Source: Pinguiococcus pyrenoidosus
Lineage: Eukaryota; Sar; Pinguiophyceae; Pinguiochrysidales; Pinguiochrysidaceae
Length of the DNA stretch: 10,714 nt
Assembly: GCA_019677205.1 (NCBI GenBank)
Contig: JAAMXY010004386.1
Span: 1-10,714, forward strand
Reading direction: 5' to 3'
Under the pieces are notes generated by a model. It was not told the origin of the DNA, did not search any database, and saw nothing but the letters and a program-made list of their open reading frames with translations. Numbering within the stretch: position 1 is the stretch's first letter; every line of letters starts with the position of its first letter. A program made the position numbers and the translations under genes. Of this stretch, positions 1-9,467 are shown in pieces.

Positions 1-2567
1 ACAGAGCCACCAGAAAGTCTACGGCGATGGCGTCGTCTGTGCCAGTCCTTCGGTCCTCCACGGCATCGCTACAGGCCATCAAGAAGACTCGCCCACCGCA
101 GAAGAAGAGGCTGGAGAGAACGCCTTCGTTTGGTCTCTCAGTCTCCGTCTCCCGAACGAACGCATCGACGAAGGAACGGCGCACTAGAGCTGAAGTTTCA
201 CCCCTTTCGGACGCGTTGCTGCTCAGCCAGTCTTCTGGAAGGAGATACCCCAACGCGCCCACTGCAACCGCGCGCACACCATGGGCTGCGTCTTGAAGAG
301 AGGCTGCCGCCACCCGGAGAATCTCGTCCAAGACGGCCTCCCAGAGTGGCAGGGTGGTTTCATCTTCGCCTCCAGCTTGCCCGTCTTTGCTCCTCGCGTC
401 CTCCGCTTCACCAAAGCGCTGCTTCCTACACTGTAGCAGCTCTCCAAGAACTTTGACGGCGTGCAGCCGGAGATTCTGATCTGGATTCCGCACTGCGGCG
501 CTGATGACGTCTCCAATGCCTAGGACCGAGTCGGCCTCGGCGTCCTGCTTTAGTGCGAGCTTCTCTCCCTTCCAAAGGGGGAGCACGAGCAGTACGGGGA
601 AGAGCTTCGCACACTTGATCAAGATCTGCAAAATAAGAAGCAGGTCGTACGAGTTGTCCGCCTGCGGCGCCTGTAGCCGCCTCCCCAGGCTTTGCAAGTA
701 GATTGGCAGCTCTTGCGCAAGCCACGCACTTGATGTGGTGTGTCCCGCGACGTTTGCAGCGCCTCGCGCTCCCTGCTTGCGCATCCTTGAGGACTCCAGC
801 GCTGATATGATTGCTCGGCATGCCTCCTTCCGTCCCTCGGGGCTCGTCGGCATCTGCACCGACGCGACCACGTGAAGCAGCTGCCCGAGCACCGCGTGCA
901 CCGCCAGATCCAAAGAACCGAACGGACTGATCGACAGCGCCTCTTCAGCACCGCTGGTCGTTTGCGGCACATTCGGGAACAGCTCTGTCAGCTTCGCAGC
1001 GAGCAGCGCTTGGCATTTCATGTCGTCCTCCTCTCGCAGTGCGATGGCGAAACAGCGCAGAGCATTCTCGAGGGTGATGCGTACGCGGACGCCAAGATGC
1101 CGAACACTGCCGGCCCCGCTCTTCTTCGAGGACGAGTCTCTCTGCCTCGGAGAGACAGCGACCAGATTGTGCAGCGGCGCATGCTTGAGCAGCGAGGAAA
1201 TCGCTCTGGCTGACGCCCGTCTCGCATCGGGGCTGCGACTTGCCAGCAACGTGCGCAGCAGCAGCCCCGTATCTCCAAAGCTCTCCTCAACGAGGTTCCT
1301 GCTCGAGCCCAGGCGCCGCTTTCTCGACTCGCCGTCTGCAGACTTGTCCCAAAGGGGGACCAAAGCGGGCAGGGGCTCGTCGGGCAAGAAGAGCGGCCAG
1401 AAGCTCTGGAGCTTCTTGGGCTGGATGTCGGCCAGCGCGCTGAGGACATCCAGGAACGAGACAAGCGCATCGCTCTTCAGCTTCGCAAGCGGCGACTCCT
1501 GCTGAGATGAGTTCTCCGGCGCATCCTCCTCCGCTTGCTCGTCTGCCTCCTTGGTGACGGTGAGGTAGTCCGCCGTGCAGTAGTACGCGAGGGACCTGAA
1601 GATGCGCGGATCGCAGTTCTGGACGATGTCGGGAAAGACGGCGGCGATCGCAGCCAGGGCTTGGGCTGCCGCCACGGCTACCTGGGTCACGGGGTCCGGG
1701 AAGGATTCGACCTTGCCCACGGATGCTCGCTGCTCGCTGAGCGCCGAGCCCGCGCTCTGCCCCGCCCGAGTCATGAGGTCGTGTAGCGCAGAGATGTCAT
1801 TCTTTTCCGCTTCCTTCGCATTGCCAGCCTTGTTCTTCCGAAGCGTCGCCCTGTACGCCTCGAGCAGGTGGCGAATTCCCCCGAACGCAGACACACGAAT
1901 CTCCTCGCAACCTGCGCAGGCAGCCAGCGTCTTAGCCAGAGCGCGCCGGACGGACGTCTGTTCCCTCCTGCAAAGTCAAGAGACACGCACCGACAACCGA
2001 GACCGAGTAGCGGATGAGCACCTTGAGGAGCCGCTCCATGCAAGTCTCCTCGCACATCTTGCGCCCACTGGCGACCACGAGGCGCTCCAGCGCCTTGATC
2101 CCATCCGCCAGCAGCACGGGGTTGATGTCCAGGCTCAGGTTCTCCGCCACGAGGGAGCGCAGCTCGCGGCCCGCCACGTCGCCCCCAGGGTCCAGGAAGT
2201 CCAGGAGGAAGCCCAGCACGGCGTCCAGCTGCTCCGCGTCCAGCTGCGGCCTGGCAAGCGACAGGCTCTTGGCAATGCCCGCAGCCACGTTGCTCCGCAG
2301 GTACGCGCTGTCTGCCAGCCGAGAGCGGCCCAGGCGGGCCAGCGCGGCGGCGAGGCGAGAAGCCTCTCGAGAGGTCACGACATCCTTGCCTCTCTCGCGC
2401 CGGACTTGCGCCAGGCCGGCGCACAAGGCCACGAGGTCTCTCTCGAAGGTCTCGGGAGGCGTGGAAAGCCACGCCTCTGCGCTCTCCAGGGCCTTCAAGA
2501 GCTCCTTTCGCCTCGCTGACCCCTCCAGAAGCCCTCTGGCTCGCGCGCCGTCCCTCCTGCCCCGCAT
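1..2567 (-). CDS. HEATR6-like HEAT-repeat protein (DUF4042), 3' partial
   Basis: Frame runs from ATG at 2567 (an in-frame TAG lies immediately upstream) to the window edge, giving at least 828 aa with no stop seen. Best exon model is exon 1 2567-1991, intron 1990-1912 (79 nt, GTGCGT...GCGCAG, phase 1), exon 2 1911 to <1. Exon 2 is open throughout. The N-terminal part is a helical, Leu/Ala-rich solenoid. The strongest marker is FWPLFLPDE (1402-1376, about residue 363), followed by a TLLASRSPDARRASARA-type repeat. That block (about residues 345-480) matches the DUF4042 domain of HEATR6. A later stretch containing LRLHAVKVLGELL resembles the downstream HEATR6 repeats. HEATR6 (amplified in human breast cancer, ABC1) has no settled biochemical role; a protein-binding scaffold is inferred. 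The splice junction is the least certain part: a phase-2 alternative using TTTGCAG at about 1968 would keep an extra helix (SVRRALAKTLAACAG). The C-terminus lies outside the window. Confidence 0.8.
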
Positions 2568-3339
2568 CTATGGGACAGCTCGGGGCCCCCGCGGCGCGGA
2601 CTATTCGAACTGCGCGGCGCCAGCGGGCAGATCATTACTTTTCTTTCCATCCCTCAACGGATGGTTTTTGCTTCACCAGAAACCACCGGAGACCGCCGAG
2701 ACAGGCACAGGAAGAAGGCGTGTTGTCGACAAGCCTTGACAGCCTTCGAAGGCAGCTGGGGATGCTTGAGGCGGTCAGGTGGGCCTTTGGTGTTGCATGC
2801 TTGGTGGGAAGGAAAGCGCTGGTGGAAGGGGCGGCGCGTGGAACGAGCATCGGTGGAGTCCTCGCCGCTGCTCTGGCCAGGCCCAACTTCGGTCGAGTGC
2901 AAGCGGTGCCAGGAGGGTTTGCTCCACCTCTCTACGTAGACTCATTCTCATCCGGTCCCATCCTGTACTCCTTGATCTTTTGGAGCCAAAGACAGAGCTG
3001 CTCAAGAAAGGTAGGTTTTCGAGCTACGTTGACATGTCCAACAGCGGTCGCATGTTGCCGCGCTATTTAGCTGCGCAGCAACCGGTCCCGCCATGTTGTC
3101 CTTGCCTTCGGCGCATATTCCCAGATTCTGCTAGTCTTCCTCCTGAGACTTGTTAACGAGCTTTGCTGGGATCACCGTCGGTGGATTCAATTCTCCTGAG
3201 GAACGGCACGACCCCACATCCATGTCTTGTCCCCGTCGGCTATTGCTCGTCTCTTTCGATTGGCCGAAGTCATCGCCGGACGGTCGGAATGGCGTGGTGT
3301 AGCGGACATGCTCAGCTGCAGTCTTACGCTATTGCCGCC
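2568..3339. other. Intergenic spacer with no confident gene
   Basis: This stretch lies between the start of the HEATR6-like gene (2567, minus) and the stop of the CNNM-like gene (3340, minus). It probably holds the promoter and 5' leader of the former and the 3' end of the latter. Open frames are short on both strands and none matches a family I recognise. A GC-palindromic patch occurs at about 2581-2599. One weak spliced plus-strand candidate is listed separately. I see no RNA gene and no repeat array. Confidence 0.5.
2762..3199 (+). CDS. Possible small two-exon protein, unrecognised
   Basis: A tentative model: exon 1 2762-3010, intron 3011-3070 (60 nt, GTAGGT...TTTAG, phase 0), exon 2 3071-3199 ending in TGA, giving about 125 aa. 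The intron has good consensus ends. Exon 2 encodes a hydrophobic stretch (AYSQILLVFLLRLVNELCW) that could be a membrane segment; exon 1 begins MLEAVRWAFGVACLVGRK. The same frame is open further upstream, with another ATG at 2570 that is unlikely to be used because it abuts the divergent HEATR6-like start. A competing reading uses the frame that gives HPVLLDLLEPKTELLKK just before the same donor and reads through the intron to a stop at 3156. No family is recognised and the whole model may be chance in GC-rich DNA. Confidence 0.2.
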
Positions 3340-6300
3340 CTATGAACGTGCCTGGGCGTCCATGCTGCCGTAGTTGGCTTTCCCTGCCGGCGGCCGCTTC
3401 GTCAGGTGGAGCTCCTCTCCCTCCCAGTCATCGCCTTGGAGTCGCCGGCCGCTTTGGGACCATCCCTTCACAAACTTGGTATCCTTCACCTTCGCCCGCA
3501 TGTCCTTCACCGCATCGCCCGTCTAAGATAACAGTAGCACAAGAGTGAACACGTCGTCCCTCTCCGCTGCCTTTGTGATCGCGATGGTCCGCACGGGGGC
3601 GACCGCCTGCTCACGTCTCCGCTTTGCTGCGGTCTTCAACGCTCACCGGCTTGGATTCGGTGCTCGTCTCGCTTGCTTGATCTGTCTTGGCTTCCCCGGG
3701 GTCCTCCAAAGCCATCTGCAACAAGCCAAGCGGAGGCGCGTAAGCAGGGCTCAAGAGGACAACGCAGCTGCTGTTTGCCAACCTACCAGGTTCGCAAACT
3801 CAGTGAAGTCGACGGACCCGTCGCCGTTGTCGTCCAACGCTTCAAAGAGCTTCTTTCGGTGCACCTCTTTCACATCGTAGGCTTTGAGAACCTGCAAGCA
3901 TCGAAACCCAGTTAGGCACGCTGAAACCGCCGCCGCTCGACGCCGGGGCACCCACCTGATCGAGCTCCTCTTGGCTGATCTTGCCATCGCCGTCGCGATC
4001 GAAGATCGCAAAGACTTGCATGAGGAAGTCAAGCTGCTCTTTCGACATGTCCTCGATCGCGTCGGCGAGCGAGTCCAAGTTCATCTGCACGTAGCGCAGA
4101 TCATCAGCGTACATCAAGGAGGCTCGGGCTTGACTGGAGCGCCAACTTACTCGGATGTTTCCACGAGAGTTGCTGCCCTCGCGAGACTTGGCCTTCAAGC
4201 GGAACTTCTTCCCGGTCGCGAACCAGCCCTTCCATCGCTCGATGCCCCTCTTGACGAGCGCAGTGACCTACGCAGGCGTGAGTCATGTAAACACAGACCA
4301 TGGATACCGGTCGGCCGGCAAGCATGCTTACGTTCTCTCGGATCAGATCTTCTTCGTCCTTGATGTCCTCGTCCAAGATCTTCTCAACGATGTCCTCCAG
4401 TGTCAGGATACCAATGACGATTGATTCACCCTCCAAGGGCTCCTCCTCCAGCAGCTTCTTCCGAGTCTCGTTTGGAGTCTTGCTGACAAAGGCCATGTGG
4501 CTTCGCCCAGCTTGGAATACATTCAAAGCCTCCAGGAGCGAAGACTCGGGCGACACGCAAACCGGGAGCCTCAGGCCGAATTCTCTAAGGGTCCACAACG
4601 ACGCATGCAGAGGTGAAACGTCAAGCCACTGCGGCGCATTCTTCAGCAGCTTCGCACCTGACTTTGATGAAGGGACTGTCCTCATCCGTGTCGTCGCTGG
4701 GCTCCTCCGGGATGGTATTGGTTCCTTTCAGCGTTACCAATCGTTTGACAAGGAAGAATCCGCGAAGATCGGTACGGTCTTCGGGATCATCCTTGGGACA
4801 GTGCACAGGGATGCGCGAGAAGCCGCTCGCAACGATGCTGCTCACGGTGTTGAAGTCCAGCTGCGCGTCCAAGCTTCGCAGTTGCAAGGGCACAAGCAAG
4901 GGTTTGGGTTAGGTGCATGCACAGAAAATGGATCCTCCCAGGCACAGGGAGCTAGTCCGAAGAGAGGGAAGCACTCACCTCACAGACACAACGTCTTCCA
5001 TCGACGTCATTGCGTCCTTGACGTGCATCTTCGCGGTTTTCAAGACGCCAGCGACGACAAGCTGCTCGTCATGTGTGATGTCTGCAGAGGCCAGGCATTT
5101 CCCAAGACTCAGATGCTGGTTCAACCACATGAGTGCACCCAGCAGAGGAACATCGTACCATCTGCGAGCGGCAAAGCCTTCTGAAGGGTCATGCCAGAGT
5201 CCTGGCGCTCAAGGGCGTCCGCGGTCATCTCTTTGACGATCTCGAGGCTCGACTTCTTCTCCTCCTCTGGTGGATCGTCCCGTCGATGCTCCAGCATGAC
5301 AAGGGCACTGATTTCTTCCCTGTCCGAGTGAAGAGCGCAACGGGTGAACCTCTCGTCACCCTGCTGGCTGTGCGGGGGGACAGGTCCCCACCTTGTATAC
5401 TTGCGCAGGGGCCTGTGCCCGAGAATCTTGTCAAGCAGCCACGCGATTGGGTACGATATGGGCGCCAAGAAGGTCAGGACCAGGTAAATGAGAGGGGTCA
5501 TGGACGCGACGACGCGCAGCTTGTTTGGTCCAGTAAAGATGGCGCTTGGAATGATCTCACCGAAGATCAAGACAAGCGTCACCGACATGATCACGGCGAC
5601 GTAGCTCGGCACAAGCTCGTCCAGAAACAGGGGAAGGGCCTCGTTCGCCAGCGAATTGAATAGAAGGAACGTGACCAAGATGAAGTGATGGCGGCTCGCC
5701 TTACAGCACGATCGGCTTTGGTGAGCGGATGCGCCCTCCGTCTTTCCCAGCAAGGCTGCCGTCTGCAGGTCTCCTTCAGCGGCCTCGGGATCATCGCGAA
5801 TCGCCTCGTATCTGTCCAGAAGAGGCTTCGCCGTCAGTCAGTCCGTCTAGAGCCAACCCGACGGATACATTGTGTGTCTACGAACCCGTCTTGGTTCCCC
5901 CCCGAAGACGGCTCTGCTGGCGATCTCGGCGAATCGTCGATCACGGCCAGCACGGCCTCGGCGTCAGCCTTGAGCTGTCGGTCCGAGCTTTTGCTCTTGA
6001 TCTGCGCAGGACATTGCATCACCCGTCAGATACGTCTCATCCTTCACTCGGACCTCGCTCATCGAAAGACTGGGGGACGCGGTCCTTTGGACGGGCTGGC
6101 ACACGCTTGTCCGACTTCCGATACCTTGAGATCCAGCGGCTCGAGGCTGACTAAACCCATGGTGAGGCCCGCCGCCAAGGCCGCGCATGCCACGCAGAAC
6201 GCAACCATGACGATCGCCACGTAGGTGGATGCAGTGGCGTGGCCGAGGTCGGCCCAGGTGTTGTCAGCGAGACGTCGTCGGTGCGCAAAGGGCTTCGCCG

Positions 6301-6472
6301 GCTCCAGAAGATCCATCTGCTGCAGCACCGAGAAGGTCGTTTCCGCGTCCACTGCGGCGATCTCCAAAGCCTGCCTCACGGTTCCCGCGCATTTTGATCT
6401 GTCGCAGACTTCCGCTCTGGAAGTCGCGACCACAGCCGCCGCAAGGGCGATGGCCAAAGCCTGAGCGCGCAT
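3340..6472 (-). CDS. CNNM-type DUF21-CBS membrane protein with C-terminal EF-hand pair
   Basis: Model of 12 exons and 734 aa: 6472-6125, 6001-5886, 5811-5392, 5319-5159, 5081-4979, 4873-4738, 4649-4332, 4267-4151, 4084-3956, 3891-3787, 3715-3647, 3522-3340. All phases agree and introns are GT-AG, 64-124 nt. Residues 1-20 form a signal peptide (first ATG in frame). TM1 is at about 82-106 (GLTMGLVSLEPLDLK); TM2-TM4 at about 196-284 include LLFNSLANEALPLFLDEL and LIFGEIIPSAIFTGPN, the DUF21/CNNM signature. CBS1 spans about 366-429. CBS2 spans about 455-525 and ends GILTLEDIVEKIL, with the T-x-x-D pair used for Mg-ATP binding in animal CNNMs. EF-hand loops DRDGDGKISQEE (602-613) and DDNGDGSVDFTE (636-647) keep every Ca2+-ligand position. 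Family role is Mg2+ efflux or homeostasis at plasma or internal membranes; Ca2+ control is inferred. The cyclic-nucleotide-binding-like domain of animal CNNMs is not seen. The last exon is the least certain: without splicing at 3646 the frame ends at 3611. Confidence 0.9.
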
Positions 6473-6979
6473 GGTTAAGCCGGATTTGACCGTTTTCACG
6501 GAGGATCTCTTCGCCGGTAGGTTCCGAAGGCTTCCGCGCGAAGGACACAAAGCGACCAAAACTCGATGGAAACACAGAAGCAGCGGAAATCCACCGAGTC
6601 GGGCGACGTCCGTGGGCTTGGACAGCGCGCGCTTTGCTGCGTCTGATTCATGTTGTTTTCGTTTTTGTTGCAATCAGCTTCGTGATTCTTAATCTGATTT
6701 TCGTGTACTATAGCTATATCAAGACTAGAGATAGTACAAAAAAAGTTTTAAATTTTATCATAAGAACGATAGGAGATGATCATGAAATGCGTAATTTCAA
6801 AAATAGTCACAAACGGGAAGATACATGAGTACCAAGGTGTACTTCTCCGGAGTTCCCGCGCTTTTTTCAAGAAGTGACCGTTTGCCGTTGCCGCAAGAGG
6901 AGACGCATCGGAAGATCGCCGCCGCGAAACGCGCTTTGCCGGCGAAGTGCAGTATAGGTGGCTTGTGGAGCGCATCCCC
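6473..6979. promoter_or_regulatory. Divergent promoter region between CNNM-like and PIF1 genes
   Basis: These 507 bases separate two head-to-head starts, so the region must hold the 5' leaders and probably the promoters of both genes. The flanks are GC-rich like the rest of the window, but about 6645-6830 is very AT-rich, with A7 and T-rich runs and the palindrome TATAGCTATA at 6709-6718. The CNNM reading frame stays open upstream of its ATG to about 6673 but contains no further ATG. The PIF1 frame is closed upstream by TGA at 6875. No specific factor site is recognised. That the AT-rich core is the bidirectional promoter is inference from position and composition. Confidence 0.5.
6705..6737. 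repeat. Perfect 7-bp inverted repeat in AT-rich core
   Basis: GTACTAT at 6705-6711 is the exact reverse complement of ATAGTAC at 6731-6737, separated by 19 bases. Allowing a 2x2 internal loop, two more pairs (CT/AG) extend it. The left arm overlaps the palindrome TATAGCTATA. It could form a hairpin or be a paired protein-binding site. Chance occurrence in AT-rich DNA is possible. Confidence 0.4.
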
Positions 6980-9467
6980 ATGGCTCGAGAGAAGATTGCC
7001 AAGGGCCAGACGCGTCCTGCGAGGAGTCCGACAAGATCCAGCGATGGCTGGCACAAGAGGCGCCGTGTGGACGAGGCCTCTAGCTCCTGTCGAAGCAGTC
7101 TCTCCAACCACTTGAGCATGTACTCAAAGAAGCGCTTCTTCGACGTCCGTCAGCCTCCGAGACGCATCCAATCGGAAGATCTGGAAAAGGAAAACAGTCT
7201 CTGCCAGTCCGATGAGAAGCCGTCCGCGTTGGACATGATGGGCTCTACCGCCCAGAATGCTCCCCAGGGTCAGCAGAAGACCAAGTCGAAGGGCCAGGAG
7301 TATGGAGGGATCATGAGTGCACCGAGCCAGAGTGCTCCGCTGTCCCGAGCTGAGAGGAAGCGGATGCGGGACTACGCGCGCGAGCAGCTGAAGGATGCCA
7401 ACATCACCAACGTGACGCTGTCCAAAGAACAGGCGGAAGTCGTCGGCCTTATCCTGTCCGGGCGCAACATCTTCTTCACAGGTCCCGCCGGTAAGGGCTG
7501 CGCCTGGGTGTGCTTCCAGATGGGCCATAGAAGTCACCCGTTTCTGCACACTCGTAGGGACCGGGAAGAGTCTCATCTTGAAAGTGATTTCCGAGATCTA
7601 CCGCCACTGGGATCGCAGCGATGAGATTTTTTTCACCGCTCCTACGGGGATCGCGGCTTGCAACATTGGTGGCATAACGTTGCACAGCTTCGCTGGCATC
7701 GGCTTGGGCAAGGGAACAATCGATGCCATGTACAGGAGGCTGCAAAAGGGCCAGCGGGAGAGATGGCGCCACTGCGCCTGTCTGGTCGTGGACGAGATTT
7801 CGATGCTCAGCGCGGCTCTGTTCGACAAGGTGGCGCTCCTGGCGAGCAAAGTGCGAAGGAATTCCAAGCCATTTGGTAAGCCGACGTCAACACGTTGTGT
7901 GCGGGGCCTTCCCCCGGTGTCTGACGTCGCGATTGACGCGCAGGGGGGCTCCAGGTGGTTCTGTGCGGTGATTTCTTCCAGCTTCCTCCAGTTGGCTTGG
8001 AGAAGGGAGAGAAGTTCGCCTTCGACGCCAAGTACTGGTCCGACGTCGTCGACCATTCGATCACGCTCAAGAAGGTTTTTCGCCAGAAGGACACCGAATT
8101 CCGAGGGCTGCTTCGGGAGCTTCGCCTCGGCATCGTGAGCGAGAAGACAGAGCGCATCCTGAAGCGCAAAGTGAGGAGGACGCACGCTGAACGGATGCAA
8201 AGGAAGTTTCAGAAGGAAAGCAATGCGCAGAAGCAGGCCCGAGGCGAGGAGGTGACGGAGACTATCGATATTGTGCCGACGAAGCTCTTTCCGAAGAACA
8301 GGTAAGCATCTGATCGCGCCGGAAGAGCTGTTGACGGGACTGAGCCAAAGCTTGCGCTTGCCGCAGGAGCGTGGAGAGGGTGAACAACGAGCAGCTTCTC
8401 GCCTTAGACGGGATCGCGTACACCTACATGGCGCAGGACTGGGGCGACCGATCTCACCTCAAGCAGCTTCAAGACCACTGCAGTGCGCCTGAGCAGCTCA
8501 CGTTGCGGGTACGTCGTCGAGATGGCTGATCTCGGTGAACTCCTTCAGAGTTCGATAGTGCGCAGCAGGAAGGCAGTGCTGACACGGCTTCGATGGACCT
8601 GGCGGACAGGTGGGCGCTCAAGTGATCTTGCTTAAGAACCTAGAGACGAAGATTGGACTTGTCAACGGCACGCGGGGCGTCGTCATCGACATGTTGGCGC
8701 CCGAGAATCCGGCTGCGAGCAAGCTACAGGAGACGGACACGATGGGCTTCCTCACAGGGAAGCCACGGCCAGTTGTCAACTTCAAATGCGTCGTCAACGG
8801 CTCCGACGAAGCGGACCGCGTCGTGGTGATGCAACCCGAGACGTGGGAGATCATGATGGGTAGGCCTCCTCCACGTCGCTTCCGCTCTCACCCTGATGTC
8901 TAAGCCTCTTTGGGTTTGCCGCAGGTGACCAGGTCGTGGCGTCCCGAACGCAGCTGCCATTGCGCCTGGCTTGGGCCTTGAGCATGCACAAATCCCAGGG
9001 CATGTCCATTGACCATCTGGAAGTCACCCTGGACGGGACGTTCGCTTGCGGCCAGGCCTACGTGGCGCTTTCTCGAGCAACCACTCTTGAAGGGCTCCGG
9101 CTCCACGACTTCAGCAAGAATCACATCTTCGCCCATCCGATGTAGGCTTCTTGACTCCGCGTGTGAGCTTCCGCGGAAGCGTCAACTCACCACTGCTTCG
9201 CATGCCCTACACAGGGTAGTTCGCTTCTACAACAACTTGGAGGCGTCTCTGGGTGATCGAGGCGACGATTCCTCCTCGGACGACGATGATGAACGTGCAG
9301 ACGAGCGACATGGGGTGAAAGCTGAAGAAGTGCCAAGAAGTTCCGAGCCAGCGGGTGGTGATGCTACCTCCTCGCTGCCACCGCCACTGAAAGGAGGTGG
9401 CAACGGAGGCGCGCTGCCTGCTCTGCCTGCACTGAAGTCCGAGATACAAGTGATCGAGATCGAGTAG
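6980..9467 (+). CDS. PIF1: PIF1-family 5'-to-3' DNA helicase
   Basis: Seven exons, 682 aa: 6980-7490, 7558-7875, 7944-8301, 8367-8508, 8610-8859, 8925-9141, 9215-9467. Introns are GT-AG, 65-101 nt, and all phases agree. The first ATG follows an in-frame stop at 6875. Residues 1 to about 145 are hydrophilic with a nuclear-localisation-like HKRRRVDE. The superfamily 1B core follows: Walker A GPAGTGKS (168-175, split by intron 1), motif Ia APTGIAA, Walker B LVVDEIS (D249, E250), motif III LCGDFFQLPPV (284-293 region), motif IV VFRQKD (R323), then VGAQVILLKNL, LAWALSMHKSQGMSID and AYVALSRA (R577). The C-tail has an acidic run (SSSDDDDE) and ends SEIQVIEIE. PIF1 helicases unwind G-quadruplexes and R-loops, act at telomeres and stalled forks, and help maintain mitochondrial DNA. 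All the catalytic residues I looked for are present, so the enzyme should be active. A charged insert of about 35 residues lies between motif IV and LFPKNR. Expression may be coupled to the divergent CNNM-like gene. Confidence 0.95.

Noticed and set aside
1602-2519. A 305-codon open frame on the plus strand
   Set aside because: It is antisense to the HEATR6-like gene, crosses its intron, has low-complexity His/Gln/Arg-rich content and no family features; a shadow of GC-rich coding DNA.
4900-4913. GGGTTTGGGTTAGG, resembling telomere repeats
   Set aside because: It is only about two degenerate units, inside an intron of the CNNM-like gene; too short to mean an interstitial telomere.
4300-5184. 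A 294-codon open frame on the plus strand
   Set aside because: It lies antisense across CNNM exons and introns that have clear family motifs on the minus strand.
6634-6828. A 64-codon hydrophobic frame in the AT-rich island
   Set aside because: It has only a TTG start, its hydrophobicity follows from T-rich codons, and it sits in the divergent promoter. Noted under the AT-rich finding rather than called a gene.
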